From NCBI RefSeq assembly GCF_016862275.1, contig NZ_BOMQ01000020.1, positions 55,895 to 119,894 on the forward strand: a DNA stretch of 64,000 nucleotides, in the 5' to 3' direction. Both the position numbers and the translations under genes were made by a program. The notes under the pieces are model-generated. The model searched no databases. It saw nothing but the letters and a program-made list of their open reading frames with translations, and was not told where the DNA came from. Shown here piece by piece: positions 27,944 to 37,290 of the stretch; positions within the stretch are counted from its first letter, which is position 1; each line of letters opens with the position of its first letter. Source of the stretch: Actinoplanes nipponensis (GTDB lineage: Bacteria > Actinomycetota > Actinomycetes > Mycobacteriales > Micromonosporaceae).

Positions 27944-27983
27944 TTAGTACACACATACTAATCGACGGGTACGACATTCCCAA
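27944..27983 (-). promoter_or_regulatory. Promoter with palindromic operator
   Basis: On the minus strand TTGGGA (27983-27978) and TAGTAT (27960-27955) are separated by exactly 17 bases, 4/6 matches each to the -35 and -10 consensus. An 18-bp inverted repeat, TTAGTA (27944-27949) CACACA TACTAA (27956-27961), covers the -10. It would let a dimeric regulator block this promoter and perhaps the divergent one. No regulator gene is adjacent. Confidence 0.55.
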
Positions 27984-28033
27984 CCCTGCCGTGACCGCGC
28001 GGCTGCGGACCGTGATCACCTCATACTGGAGCG

Positions 28034-28804
28034 ATGGCTCAGCTCCGCGTGGACTTCTCGTCCGAGACGCTCGCCCTCGGCACCTCGATGACCGTGCTGC
28101 TCCCCGAGCGGGCGAGCACCCAGATCGGCCTCACCGGCCACGACACCGTGGCGCCGCCGCCGGTGCTCTACCTGCTGCACGGGCTGACCGACGACGACAC
28201 CGCCTGGACCCGGTACACCTCGATCGAGCGGTACGCGGCCGCCCGCGGTCTCGCCGTGGTGATGCCCCAGGTGCACCGCAGCTTCTACGCCGACGAGGCG
28301 CACGGCTCGCGCTTCTACACGTTCCTGTCGCAGGAGTTGCCGGCCGTGGTGTCGTCGTTCTTCCGGGTCTCGACCCGGCGCGAGGACACCTTCGTGGCCG
28401 GACTGTCGATGGGCGGCTACGGCGCGCTCAAGTGGGCGCTGCGCGAGCCGCGCCGGTTCGCCGCCGCGGCCAGCCTGTCCGGCGCGCTGGACGTGGCCGG
28501 CATGCAGCGGCACGACGACCGCCCGCACATCGTCGAGCTGCTGGATCGCGTCTTCGGCCGCCCGCTGGCCGGCACCGACGACGACCTGCTGCACCTGGTG
28601 GCCACCGCGGGCCCGGACCTGCCCCGCCTCATGCTGCGGTGCGGCACCGAGGACGCCCTGCTCGCCGGCAACGAGCGGTTCGTGGCGGCCTGCCGCGCGC
28701 ACGACGTCGACCTCGACGCCGGCTTCGGCCCGGGCGCGCACGAGTGGGGCTACTGGGACGCCCAGATCCGGGCCGTGCTGGAGTGGCTGCCGCTGAAGAG
28801 CTAG
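28034..28804 (+). CDS. Esterase, alpha/beta hydrolase (EstA/esterase-D-like)
   Basis: 256-aa cytosolic serine esterase of the tributyrin esterase / S-formylglutathione hydrolase superfamily. Motifs: [16 protein letters not shown] (oxyanion region), nucleophile in [11 protein letters not shown], acid in CGTEDALL, and catalytic His in GAHEWGYWD. No signal peptide. It diverges from the 219-aa gene across the palindrome region and overlaps the convergent chemoreceptor gene by 4 bases. Substrate unknown; short acyl esters are typical. Confidence 0.88.
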   Translation: MAQLRVDFSSETLALGTSMTVLLPERASTQIGLTGHDTVAPPPVLYLLHGLTDDDTAWTRYTSIERYAAARGLAVVMPQVHRSFYADEAHGSRFYTFLSQELPAVVSSFFRVSTRREDTFVAGLSMGGYGALKWALREPRRFAAAASLSGALDVAGMQRHDDRPHIVELLDRVFGRPLAGTDDDLLHLVATAGPDLPRLMLRCGTEDALLAGNERFVAACRAHDVDLDAGFGPGAHEWGYWDAQIRAVLEWLPLKS

Positions 28805-30345
28805 GGCTGCAGGGCGCCGGCCATCCGGGCCTGCTCCTCGAGCACCTCGTTCATCCGGGCCTGGACGGCGTCCATCTGCCCGATCGTGTCGCTGGTGGTC
28901 ATGATGCCGGCCGAGACGGTCCGGGCGCTGTTCTGGATGCCGGTGATCTGCTCGGCGACCCGCTGGGTGGCCTCGGCGGTCTCCCGGGCCAGGTCCTTGA
29001 CCTCGCCGGCCACCACCGCGAAGCCGCGGCCCACCTCGCCGGCCCGGGCCGCCTCGATCGTCGCGTTCAGCGCGAGCAGGTTGGTCTGGTCCGCGATCGA
29101 CGAGATGATCTTGATGACGTCGCCGATGGCCGTCGAGGCGTTGCCCAGCGCCTCGACCTCGTGGGTCATGTCCGAGGCGCGGCTCACCGCGTCCTGGGCC
29201 ACCCGGGTCGCGTCGTCGCTGGCCGCCCGCAGCCGGGACACGGTGTCCAGCAGCGCCCGCGCGCTGTCCTGCGAGGCCTCCGCGGCCCGCACGATGTCGA
29301 GCCGCTGCGACACCAGCTGGGCCACGTTGCGCAGCGCCGACGCCCGGGACTCGGACAGGTCGATGTACTCGGTGGTGAAGAAGTCCATCGTGCCGATGAT
29401 CCGGCCGTGGCTCAGCACGGGGAAGCAGACGCCGGAGCGCACCCCGGCCCGCTGCGCGGCCGGCGCCCGGACGCAGTCGGTGAGCTCGCCGATGTCGTGG
29501 ACGAAGACCAGGTCCCGGGCCCGCCAGGCGCGGCCGGACAGGCCGACCCCCTCGGCGAAGGTGGCGGCCAGGGTGACCTTGCGGAACTCGTCGCCGGCCG
29601 ACCCGGACTCCACCTGGAAGCGCAGGACCTGCTCCCGGTCGTCGACCTGCCAGTAGGAGCCGTAGGCCCAGCCGAACGCCGTCCGCACCGCCTCCAGGGC
29701 GACCCGCAGCACCGACGGGGGGTCGGCGGCGTCGCCCAGGGCGGTGACCACGTTCGTCACGGCGAGCCGGTCGTCGGCCACCTGGCGCAGCTCCCCGACC
29801 GCGACCGCGGCGAACCGGGCCTGCTCGGCGATCCGGGCGATCGACGACCACTTCTCGCTGCGCGGCCCGTCGATGTACAGCGGCTCGGCGGAGTAGTACT
29901 CCAGCACCGCGACCTGCTCGTTGCCGCGCATCACCGGGATGACCACGGCGGCCGCCATGCCCGCCCGGCCCGCGGCCTGGCAGCGCAGGCAGTCGTCGCA
30001 GTCCTCCATCGCGCCGAGGTAGACGAACTGCCGGGTACGCCAGGCCCGGCCGACCAGGCCCGTGTCGGCCGGAACCGGGCCGCCGCCGACCACGGCCTGC
30101 AGCTCCCGGACGATCGGCCCGGTCTCGTACCCGACCTGGACGTTGCCCTTGCCGTCGGGCAGCCACACCGCGCCGTAGCTGAAGTTGTGCGACTCGACCG
30201 TGCTGTCCACCGTGATCCGCCAGGTCGACGCCACGTCGTGGGCCCGGTCGAGATCCAGGATCAGCTTCTCGAGGCTCTCGACGTCCCGGGGGATGGGGCG
30301 CAGAGCCGCCCCGCCGTCCGGCCGCCGGGATCGAAATGGTGCCAC
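28801..30345 (-). CDS. Soluble two-GAF chemoreceptor-like protein (MCP signalling domain)
   Basis: 514 aa without membrane segments. GAF1 spans about residues 25-185 and GAF2 about 190-345; a helical linker and a methyl-accepting signalling hairpin follow. The conserved tip reads [20 protein letters not shown], then [18 protein letters not shown]1 has Cys116, Cys119 and Cys122 in the spacing C-x2-C-x2-C. GAF2 has Cys291 and Cys307 in the same region, which may indicate redox or metal sensing (inference). Cytosolic MCPs signal to CheA; no che gene lies in the window. Confidence 0.9.
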   Translation of the reverse strand: MAPFRSRRPDGGAALRPIPRDVESLEKLILDLDRAHDVASTWRITVDSTVESHNFSYGAVWLPDGKGNVQVGYETGPIVRELQAVVGGGPVPADTGLVGRAWRTRQFVYLGAMEDCDDCLRCQAAGRAGMAAAVVIPVMRGNEQVAVLEYYSAEPLYIDGPRSEKWSSIARIAEQARFAAVAVGELRQVADDRLAVTNVVTALGDAADPPSVLRVALEAVRTAFGWAYGSYWQVDDREQVLRFQVESGSAGDEFRKVTLAATFAEGVGLSGRAWRARDLVFVHDIGELTDCVRAPAAQRAGVRSGVCFPVLSHGRIIGTMDFFTTEYIDLSESRASALRNVAQLVSQRLDIVRAAEASQDSARALLDTVSRLRAASDDATRVAQDAVSRASDMTHEVEALGNASTAIGDVIKIISSIADQTNLLALNATIEAARAGEVGRGFAVVAGEVKDLARETAEATQRVAEQITGIQNSARTVSAGIMTTSDTIGQMDAVQARMNEVLEEQARMAGALQP

Positions 30346-30442
30346 GTGACTCCCCCATACCTGGCCGTCGACCGCCGTCCGATTGCTCCATCATCAGGCA
30401 GTTCGGCGGTGTCCGGGCGGGTTTGCGGGAAGCCGGTGGCGG

Positions 30443-31354
30443 TCAGCCCTGGTCGGAGTCGCGGCTCTGCTCGGCCAGGAAACGCTCGAGCTCGGCGCCG
30501 AGCTCCTCGGCGGTCGGCAGCGGCCCGGTCGACCCGCCCAGCAGGTTGCCCTGCCGGCCGCGGATGAACGCGTCGTACTGCTCCTCCAGCGAGAGCACCA
30601 GCCGGGTCGCCTGCTCGTCGTCGGCCACCTGCTTGTCCACCTCCTGGCGGACCACGGCGGCGGCCTCACGGAGCCGGCCGGTGGGCAGGGCCAGCCCGGT
30701 GCTGCGGGAGACGGAGTCCAGCAGCAGCTCGGCGGCGGCCGGGTACGTGGTCTGGGCCAGGTAGTGCGGCACGTGGGCGGCGTACCCCAGGGCGTCGTGA
30801 CCGGTCTCGCCCAGCCGGAACTCCAGTAGGTTGCCCACGCTCGCCGGGACCTGGACGCGCTGCAACCAGGACTCGTGCTCGCCGAGCAGGCGCTGGTCGG
30901 TGGCGTGCGCGGTGACGCTCACCGGGCGGGTGTGCGGCACCGCCATCGGGATGGCGTTCAGGCCGACGGTCAGGCCGACGCCGAAGCGCTCGATCAGGCC
31001 GGTGACGGCCCCGATGAACCGCTCCCACTGCAGGTCGGGCTCGGGGCCGGCGAGCAGCAGGAACCCCGTGCCGAGCTGGTCGCGCACCAGGTGCAGGGCC
31101 AGGGTGGGCTGCTCGTAGCTCTCCCAGTGGTCCTCGACGAAGATCATCGAGGGCCGGCGCGACCGGTAGTCGAGCAGCTGGTCGATGTCGAAGGTCGCCA
31201 GGACCTGGGTGTCCAGGTGTTCCAGCAGATGTTCGCGGGAGAGCTGGATCGCGCTCCCGGCGTCGACGAACCCGGTGAGCGCCTGCACGAGCACCGGCTC
31301 GTCCAGGGCAGGCAGGTCGTCGGCCAACTCGTAGAGCCCATGTGGGTCGAGCAC
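30443..31354 (-). CDS. PAC2 family protein
   Basis: 303 aa of the proteasome assembly chaperone 2-like family, present in actinobacteria that often carry proteasomes; function in bacteria is unproven. Features: LYELADDLPALDEPVLVQAL near the start, GFVDAGSAIQ, the FLLLAGPEPDLQWERF segment, GLNAIPMAVPHTRP, and a coiled C-terminal part with EEQYDAFIRGRQ. The start is GTG 31354, with GAGG 8 bases upstream and the domain starting there. ATG 31426 is an alternative with an adjoining AGGA. Confidence 0.85.
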   Translation of the reverse strand: MLDPHGLYELADDLPALDEPVLVQALTGFVDAGSAIQLSREHLLEHLDTQVLATFDIDQLLDYRSRRPSMIFVEDHWESYEQPTLALHLVRDQLGTGFLLLAGPEPDLQWERFIGAVTGLIERFGVGLTVGLNAIPMAVPHTRPVSVTAHATDQRLLGEHESWLQRVQVPASVGNLLEFRLGETGHDALGYAAHVPHYLAQTTYPAAAELLLDSVSRSTGLALPTGRLREAAAVVRQEVDKQVADDEQATRLVLSLEEQYDAFIRGRQGNLLGGSTGPLPTAEELGAELERFLAEQSRDSDQG

Positions 31355-31447
31355 GCTGCGGACCTCCTCGAGATGCGCCCGCGGGGGCGGGCCATGTGGT
31401 GGGAACACCCGGGCCCGCGCGTTCATTCCTGGATTCGCACGCCGATG

Positions 31448-33793
31448 TCAGACGGCGAGCACCCGGGCCGCCTCGAGGCGCTCGCCGACCTGGGCGGGGG
31501 TCAGCGGGCGCGAGAAGTGGTAGCCCTGGGCGAAACGGTATCCCAGCCGGTACAGCGTCTCCGCCTGCTCGGCGGTCTCCACGCCCTCGGCGATGGCCTG
31601 CAGGTGCAGCCCGTTGGTGATCTGGATCATCGCGGTGGCGATCACCGCCTCCTCGGAGCGCCCGCCGATCCCGTCGACGAACGACTTGTCGACCTTGAGG
31701 GTGTCCGCCGGGCAGGTCCGCAGCAGGCCGAGCGAGGAGTGCCCGGTGCCGAAGTCGTCCAGCGCCACCTTCACCCCGAGGGTGACCAGGTTCTGCAGGG
31801 TGTCCAGGGCGACGCCGCCGTCGAACACCGCGGTCTCGGTGACCTCGACCACCAGCTTCTCCGGGTCGAAGCCGCTGTCGGCCAGCGCGGCCCGCACGTC
31901 CGCGGCGAAGCCCGGCTCGCGCAGCTGACGGGCCGAGACGTTGACGCCGATCTCGGCCGGCGCGCCGGAGCCGAAGACGTCCTGCCACTCGGCCGCCTGG
32001 CGCAGCGCGGTCCGCAGGATCCAGTCGCCGAGCGGCACGATCAGGCCGGTGCGCTCGGCGATCGGGATGAACACGTCCGGCCCGACGAAGCCGCGCTCGG
32101 GGTGCTGCCAGCGGACCAGGGTCTCCAGCGACGTCCACTTGCCGTCGGGCAGCGACACGATCGGCTGGTAGACCAGCGTGAAGTCGCCGTTGTCGAGCGC
32201 CTGGCGCAGCTCGGCGCCGAGCTGGGCGTCGGCCGCCTGATCCTGCTCCAGGCGGGCGTCGTAGACCGCGTGGCGGCCCTTGCCCCGCTCCTTGGCGGCG
32301 TACATCGCCAGGTCGGCGCGGCGCAGCAGCTCCTGCGGGCTGGCCTCCGGCCACACCTCGGCGAGGCCGATGCTGGCCTTGACCAGCAGGTCGTAGCCCA
32401 GCGCGTGCACCGGCCGGGTGAGCGACTCGGCGATGCGGTCCAGCACCTCGGTGGCCTCCTGGATGCGCAGGCCGCGCAGCAGCAGGCCGAACTCGTCGCC
32501 GCCGAGGCGGGCCACCACGTCGTCCTCGCGGACCGCCTCGCGCAGCCGCTGGGCGACCACCACGAGCAGGGCGTCGCCGACGGCGTGGCCGAGCCGGTCG
32601 TTGATGGCCTTGAAGTCGTCCAGGTCGATCAGCGCCAGGCTCAGCGTGCCGCCGGCCCCGGTCGCGCCCAGCGCCTCGCGGGTGCGCTGCTCGAACAGGG
32701 TGCGGTTGGCCAGGTCGGTCAGGTCGTCGTGGTTGGCCCGGTGGGTGAGCCGGCGCTGGTAGCCGTTGAGCTCGACCAGGTTGGCGTCCACCCGGGTGAG
32801 CAGCCGGCCGTTCTCCCAGAGGGCGTTGACCTGGCGGACCACGACCAGCACGGTCAGCAGGACCGCGGCCAGGGCGACGGTGAGCACGGCGCCGCCGGCG
32901 GCGCTGCCGACCACCAGGAGCAGGCCGTCGGTGGCCGCGACGGCCAGGTACGGCACGACGCTGAAGGGGCGGCGGCGGCGCGGCTGCGGCGGCACGCCGG
33001 CGGCGCGGCGCTGGCGGTCGGCGGCGAACGCGACGAACAGCAGCGTCGCCGGCACGAACATCTGCGAGCCGCTGAGCCCGGGATGCAGGTCGAAGAAGAG
33101 CGGGAACAGGCCGCCGCCGACCGCGCCGACCGCCGCCGCGGCGGCCAGCAGCCGCAGCGCGATCCGGTCCACGCCGCCGAAGCCGCTGAGCGCGACCTTG
33201 ACGAAGGCCAGCGAGCCGATCAGGCCGAGGGCCATCAGCATGATCATCGGTACGGCGGCCGGCCCGTTGGCGTTCCAGGCGTCGAGCACCTGCACGATCA
33301 GGTACCAGGAGAAGATGCCGACCGTGATGCTGACGATCGCGGCGTCCAGCAGGAACCGGACCATGACCCGGTCCCGGGTCTCCCGCTTGGCCAGCGGCAG
33401 CCGCAGCAGCGTCCAGAGCAGCGCCACCATGGCGAGCGCGTAGCAGATCGAGGTGGGCACGTCGTGCTGCTGGTCCAGCCGGCCCGGGTGGAGCACGGTG
33501 AACCGGGCGTCGCCGGCGATCCCGAGCACGATCAGCACGCAGACGAGCGCCAGCGAGCGCCACACCCGCCGGGTGACCCGGTCCAGCCCGGGAGTGAACG
33601 CGGTACGCCAGCAGCTCCAACCCGCGATGGCGGTCCCGAGCATGGCGGGCATCCAGTTCCACACGACCTGGCTGTGCTGCACGGTGTAGTTCAGCGCGAA
33701 CACCCCGATCGACACGACCAGGACGGCGACGGCCGTGATCAGCATCGGGGTCGGCCGCAGCCGCTCCACCCGCCGTTCCTCGCCTGTCGTCAT
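31448..33793 (-). CDS. Membrane GGDEF-EAL protein (c-di-GMP turnover)
   Basis: 781 aa. About eight transmembrane helices fill residues 10-270. A coiled linker precedes GGDEF (motif RLGGDEF, residues 431-435, intact), then EAL. The EAL signature is ETL (about 557-559) in SLETLVRW. Other phosphodiesterase residues are present: GVNVSARQL, EVTET, DDFGTGHSSL, KVDKSF and AEGVET. Both synthesis and breakdown of c-di-GMP are possible; the net activity cannot be told. The ATG at 33793 lies after GAGAGG, 11 bases away. It is divergent from ecsC-like, with about 200 bases between. Confidence 0.92.
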   Translation of the reverse strand: MTTGEERRVERLRPTPMLITAVAVLVVSIGVFALNYTVQHSQVVWNWMPAMLGTAIAGWSCWRTAFTPGLDRVTRRVWRSLALVCVLIVLGIAGDARFTVLHPGRLDQQHDVPTSICYALAMVALLWTLLRLPLAKRETRDRVMVRFLLDAAIVSITVGIFSWYLIVQVLDAWNANGPAAVPMIMLMALGLIGSLAFVKVALSGFGGVDRIALRLLAAAAAVGAVGGGLFPLFFDLHPGLSGSQMFVPATLLFVAFAADRQRRAAGVPPQPRRRRPFSVVPYLAVAATDGLLLVVGSAAGGAVLTVALAAVLLTVLVVVRQVNALWENGRLLTRVDANLVELNGYQRRLTHRANHDDLTDLANRTLFEQRTREALGATGAGGTLSLALIDLDDFKAINDRLGHAVGDALLVVVAQRLREAVREDDVVARLGGDEFGLLLRGLRIQEATEVLDRIAESLTRPVHALGYDLLVKASIGLAEVWPEASPQELLRRADLAMYAAKERGKGRHAVYDARLEQDQAADAQLGAELRQALDNGDFTLVYQPIVSLPDGKWTSLETLVRWQHPERGFVGPDVFIPIAERTGLIVPLGDWILRTALRQAAEWQDVFGSGAPAEIGVNVSARQLREPGFAADVRAALADSGFDPEKLVVEVTETAVFDGGVALDTLQNLVTLGVKVALDDFGTGHSSLGLLRTCPADTLKVDKSFVDGIGGRSEEAVIATAMIQITNGLHLQAIAEGVETAEQAETLYRLGYRFAQGYHFSRPLTPAQVGERLEAARVLAV

Positions 33794-33936
33794 GCCCGCG
33801 CTGTCCTCTCGCCGCCGATGGGGTTCCTGCCCAGGGCTCATCGGTCGGGCGGGGTACGGCATGAGGCAAACCCGGGGGCGGCGAGCGTCACCGGCCGGCT
33901 GCGCAGCGTGGGGATCGCGCCGTTCCTGTCGTGCAC

Positions 33937-33956
33937 GTGCAGCTGCACGGCACAAT
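33937..33956. promoter_or_regulatory. Palindrome and -10-like site before EcsC-like gene
   Basis: Perfect 12-bp palindrome GTGCAGCTGCAC at 33937-33948, preceded by GTGCAC (33931-33936), lies in the 199-bp divergent gap. CACAAT at 33951-33956 is a possible -10 about 37 bases before the EcsC-like GTG. Operator function is inferred only. Confidence 0.3.
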
Positions 33957-33992
33957 GGCAGGAGATCCCCTCTCGACCCTCGGAGTGATCTG

Positions 33993-34694
33993 GTGACCGA
34001 CCCCGCCGTACCCGCCGTTCCGCCCCCGCCGCACGCCGATGACCAGGGCCCCGACCCGGCCGGCCCACCCGGCACCCTCTGGGCCCGGATGAAGGCCGAC
34101 CCCCAGTACGCCCCCGAGCACCTCGCCCTGGAAGCCGTCCGGCGGCTGGGCTCCGAGGCCCGGCGCTGGGCCGAGCGGGCCCGCCAGGATCAGCCCGACG
34201 TCACCCCGGACGCGCTGGCCCGCCAGGTGGTCCGCCGCTTCACCAACCACGCCCGCCTCTCCGGGGCCGTCTCCGGCGCCACCGGGCTGCCCGGCGCGGT
34301 GGTGGACGTGGGCGTGCTGGCCTGGACCCAGGCGCGGATGGTGCTGCACATGGCGGCCGCGTACGGCGTCGACCCGACCGGCGCCGAGCGCGCCACCGAT
34401 CTGCTCGTGCTCCAGCGGGTGCACAAGGCCGCCGAGACGGCCCGGCTCGCGCTCGGTGTGGCGGCCGGCCGGGAACGGGCCAGCCGGCTCTTCGCCACCT
34501 CCGCCGGCCAGCCGCTGACCGGGGTGATGGTCAAGCTCGGGGTCAAGCTGGCCCAGATGGCCGGCGTCCGGGCCGCGCGGCGGATGTTCGCCAAGATGAT
34601 CCCCGGGGCGGCCGTGGTGCTGGGCACCTGGGCGAACTCGTCGGCCACCAAGGATCTCGCCGAGCGCACCACGGAGCTGTACGGCCGCTCCTAA
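33993..34694 (+). CDS. EcsC-like protein
   Basis: 233 aa. A Pro/Asp-rich N-terminal 30 residues precedes an EcsC-type helical domain: FTNHARLSGAVSGATGLPGA, VVDVGVLAWTQARMVLHMAA, and glycine/Ala-rich helices near the end (GAAVVLGTWANSS). EcsC proteins associate with membranes and with ABC exporter or protease phenotypes in Bacillus, but their biochemical role is unknown. GTG 33993 follows CGGAGTG. A lipoprotein gene starts 20 bases downstream. Confidence 0.8.
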   Translation: MTDPAVPAVPPPPHADDQGPDPAGPPGTLWARMKADPQYAPEHLALEAVRRLGSEARRWAERARQDQPDVTPDALARQVVRRFTNHARLSGAVSGATGLPGAVVDVGVLAWTQARMVLHMAAAYGVDPTGAERATDLLVLQRVHKAAETARLALGVAAGRERASRLFATSAGQPLTGVMVKLGVKLAQMAGVRAARRMFAKMIPGAAVVLGTWANSSATKDLAERTTELYGRS

Positions 34695-34714
34695 AGTCGG
34701 GCCGCCCGGTGTCG

Positions 34715-35365
34715 ATGAGTGCCCCTGTGACGACCAGGGGCACCGACGCCAGGATCCGCCGGCCGCTGCGCCGCCGGTGGCTGCTGCTGCTCGTGGCTCC
34801 CGCGCTGCTGTCGGGCTGCAGCATGTTCACCGCGCCCAGCGCCACCAAGAGCGGCGGCAGCGACACCACCGGCACGGTCACCGGCGGCGACCAGTGGCTG
34901 GTCGTGACCCGGGGCAGCGCCACCCCCACACCGCGACCCAGCACCGGGGCGTCGCCCGCCCCGACCGCCAGTACCGGCGGGTTCCTCCCGCTGCCCGCCG
35001 TGGCCCGGCCCACCCCGTCGGCCACCTGCGCCCGGGACACCCCGCACTTCAACAAGATCAGCGCGCTGGCCGTCGTGCCGGGGCCCACCTCGGCCCGGGT
35101 GAGCTGGTACAACGTCGGCGGGTACAACATCGTCGAGTTCCGGATCACCGCGATCAGCCAGGACCTGCGGATCGGCGAGCAGCGCAACGTCGGCTGGGTG
35201 ACGGTCAAGCCGGGCAACCCGTGCGGCTACCTCGTCGCGACGGTGCCCAACCTGGACCGCCGGACCGGCTACGTGTTCTCGGTGGACGCGGTGGTCCTGC
35301 GCCGCAGCGGCGACGGCACCCACGCGGCGACGATCTTCCGCTCGTCGGTCGTGCGGACCACCTGA
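34715..35365 (+). CDS. Putative lipoprotein with fibronectin-like domain
   Basis: 216 aa. A basic N-terminus and hydrophobic stretch (RWLLLLVAPALLSGC) end in a lipobox with lipid Cys near residue 36. A Ser/Thr/Pro linker leads to a C-terminal beta domain. Strands such as ARVSWYNVGGYNIVEFRITA and RRTGYVFSVDAVVL resemble an FN3 fold, with two Cys that could pair. Surface-exposed; role unknown. ATG 34715 chosen; the in-frame GTG 34709 is an alternative. Confidence 0.75.
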   Translation: MSAPVTTRGTDARIRRPLRRRWLLLLVAPALLSGCSMFTAPSATKSGGSDTTGTVTGGDQWLVVTRGSATPTPRPSTGASPAPTASTGGFLPLPAVARPTPSATCARDTPHFNKISALAVVPGPTSARVSWYNVGGYNIVEFRITAISQDLRIGEQRNVGWVTVKPGNPCGYLVATVPNLDRRTGYVFSVDAVVLRRSGDGTHAATIFRSSVVRTT

Positions 35366-35371
35366 CCCCGG

Positions 35372-36217
35372 TCAGGGCCGGAAGTCGGCCAGCGTGCGGT
35401 CCGGCCGGTAGCCCACCGCCCGGGCCCGGCCCAGCTCCAGCACCATGCCGTCGGTGAGCTGGTCGACGGCGTAACGGGTCAGCGTCGGCGACACCGCCGC
35501 CAGCGCCCGCGCGGCGCCCGCCGGGACGTGCCGCACCGGCACCCCGAGCGCCCGCCCGAAGACCTCGTCGCGGCTGTACGGCCGCGCGTCGGCGATGTTG
35601 TAGACGCCCGCCGGCCACTCCAGCGCGGCCAGGCAGGCCGCCGCGAGGTTCTCCACCGCGGTGAGGCTCATCGCCACGTCCGGGCCCGGCAGCCACGCCC
35701 GGCCCGCGTGGACCACCCGCCGCAGCCGGGGCAGCAGGTGCCGGTCGCCGGCGCCGTAGACCGCCCGCGGTCGCAACGCCACCGCGCCGGCCGCCAGCGC
35801 GAGCCGTTCCCCGGCCGCCTTGGTGCGCCCGTAAGCGCCCCGCTGCCCGTCGGCCGGATGGTCCTCGCGCACCGGCGCCCGGTACGGGCCCGGGCGGTAG
35901 ACGCTGGCGCTGCTCACCCACACCACCGGCCGGCCGGCCGCCGCCCGCACCAACCGGGCCGTCCCGTCGACGTTCACCTCCCGGAACGCCGCCTCGGCCC
36001 GGCGCCCGGGACGGGGATCGCCGACGGCGGCGGCCAGGTGCACCACGGCGTCGGCCCCGGCCAGGTCGGGCAGCTCCCGGGCGGCATCCCAGGCGCGGTG
36101 CCGGCCCACCGGCCCGGGACGGCGACCGAGGCAGAGCACGTCGTGCCCGTGGTCGGCGGCCAGCCGGGCGACGGCCGCACCGCAGAACCCGGAGGCGCCG
36201 GTGACGGCTAGCCGCAT
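35372..36217 (-). CDS. NAD(P)-dependent extended SDR (OleD-like position)
   Basis: 281 aa with Rossmann motif VTGASGFCGAAVARLA at the start, SSASVY and catalytic YGRTK (Tyr-x3-Lys). It belongs to the NAD-dependent epimerase/dehydratase family. As the last gene of a six-gene overlapping operon starting with an OleA-like thiolase, it would fit OleD, which reduces a 2-alkyl-3-keto acid to the 3-hydroxy acid. It is shorter than typical OleD (about 330 aa), so sugar epimerase/reductase is an alternative. Its start overlaps the P450 stop by 10 bases. Confidence 0.82.
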   Translation of the reverse strand: MRLAVTGASGFCGAAVARLAADHGHDVLCLGRRPGPVGRHRAWDAARELPDLAGADAVVHLAAAVGDPRPGRRAEAAFREVNVDGTARLVRAAAGRPVVWVSSASVYRPGPYRAPVREDHPADGQRGAYGRTKAAGERLALAAGAVALRPRAVYGAGDRHLLPRLRRVVHAGRAWLPGPDVAMSLTAVENLAAACLAALEWPAGVYNIADARPYSRDEVFGRALGVPVRHVPAGAARALAAVSPTLTRYAVDQLTDGMVLELGRARAVGYRPDRTLADFRP

Positions 36218-37290
36218 GTCGCCCGTACCGTCAGCGCACGCCAGCCCGGCAGGGCGGCCCGCCGATCGGCCCTTGCCCGCACCACCACCGGGCGCAGCGG
36301 CGCCAGCGCCCGCAGCAGATCGGTGAGCTGGGCGCGGGCCAGCCCGGCGCCGGGGCAGGCGTGCGGGCCGATGCCGAAGACCAGCTGCGCGACGCCGGCC
36401 GGGGCGGGCGCGGCCGGATCCGGGTCGTGGCGGTGGGCTCCGGCGGCGTGCCGGGCGATGAGCAGCAGCCGGTCGCCGGCCCGGACCGGGCAGCCGCCGG
36501 CGGGAGTGGGCAGGTGTCCGGCGGCGGCGGCGACGCGGGGCAGCAGCGGGGTCGGGGCCGTGACGCGCAGCAGCTCGGCGGGGAGGGCGGGGCTGTGCGC
36601 GTACCCCCAGAGATCGGCGTCCGCGGTCCAGGCCGCGGCGCGCGGCAGGGCGGCGACCGTCGTGTTGACCGCGGCCACCGCCAGCATCACGGCCAGCCCG
36701 GCGTCGGCCCCGCCGGCCGGCGCGACCAGCGCCGACAGCCGGTCGGTGGCCGCCCGTGCACGGTGCGCCGCCCGGCGCCGGCCCGGACCGGGCAGATGCG
36801 AGCGGGCGGCGGCCGCGGCGGCCGCGCGGGCCGCCCCGGCCAGGGTCACGCCGTCCAGGCTCAGGCCGAGCAGGGCGGCCGTGGTCGCCCCGGCGAGCTC
36901 GGTCACCACCGGTACGAGGTCGACGCGGCCGCCGTCCGCCAGCGGCGCGAGCCCCCGCTCCAGCACCTCCGTCCAGACCGGGCGCAACCGGGCCACCCCG
37001 GCCGCGGACAGCGCGTCGCCGATGCCGCGCCGGGTGCGGCGGTGGTCGTCGCCGTACTGGTCGAAGAGCAGGTCGCCGCCGGTCAGCCGGCTCGCCGCGC
37101 CGCCGGTGGTGCCCTCGGCCGTGCGGTCCAGGGCCAGGCCGGTCAGCGCCGCCGCGTACGCCGAGGCGTCGTTGACCAGCAGCGTCCCGCCGAGCCGCAG
37201 CACCGGGCGGCGCCGTCCCGCCGCGAGCAGCGCGAACAGCAGGGGGTGGCTGCCCAGATAGACCCGCCGGTCCCGGGCGCGGGCCCTCAT
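36208..37290 (-). CDS. Short cytochrome P450
   Basis: 360 aa, about 40 shorter than usual at the N-terminus. The heme-binding loop is FGIGPHACPG with Cys312, and ExxR is ELLR at 239-242. The I-helix segment MLAVAAVNTTVA (202-213) lacks the usual (A/G)GxD/ET pattern, with Asn-Thr at the oxygen-activation position, so chemistry may be atypical. The ATG overlaps the stop of the upstream GT2 (ATGA). It probably hydroxylates or otherwise oxidises the lipid product of the operon (inference). Confidence 0.85.
   Translation of the reverse strand: MRARARDRRVYLGSHPLLFALLAAGRRRPVLRLGGTLLVNDASAYAAALTGLALDRTAEGTTGGAASRLTGGDLLFDQYGDDHRRTRRGIGDALSAAGVARLRPVWTEVLERGLAPLADGGRVDLVPVVTELAGATTAALLGLSLDGVTLAGAARAAAAAAARSHLPGPGRRRAAHRARAATDRLSALVAPAGGADAGLAVMLAVAAVNTTVAALPRAAAWTADADLWGYAHSPALPAELLRVTAPTPLLPRVAAAAGHLPTPAGGCPVRAGDRLLLIARHAAGAHRHDPDPAAPAPAGVAQLVFGIGPHACPGAGLARAQLTDLLRALAPLRPVVVRARADRRAALPGWRALTVRATCG

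Noticed and set aside
28034..28804. The esterase as the missing OleB of the OleA-like operon
   Set aside because: OleB is a haloalkane-dehalogenase-like hydrolase. This is an EstA/esterase-D-type protein 7 kb away on the other strand, next to unrelated genes.
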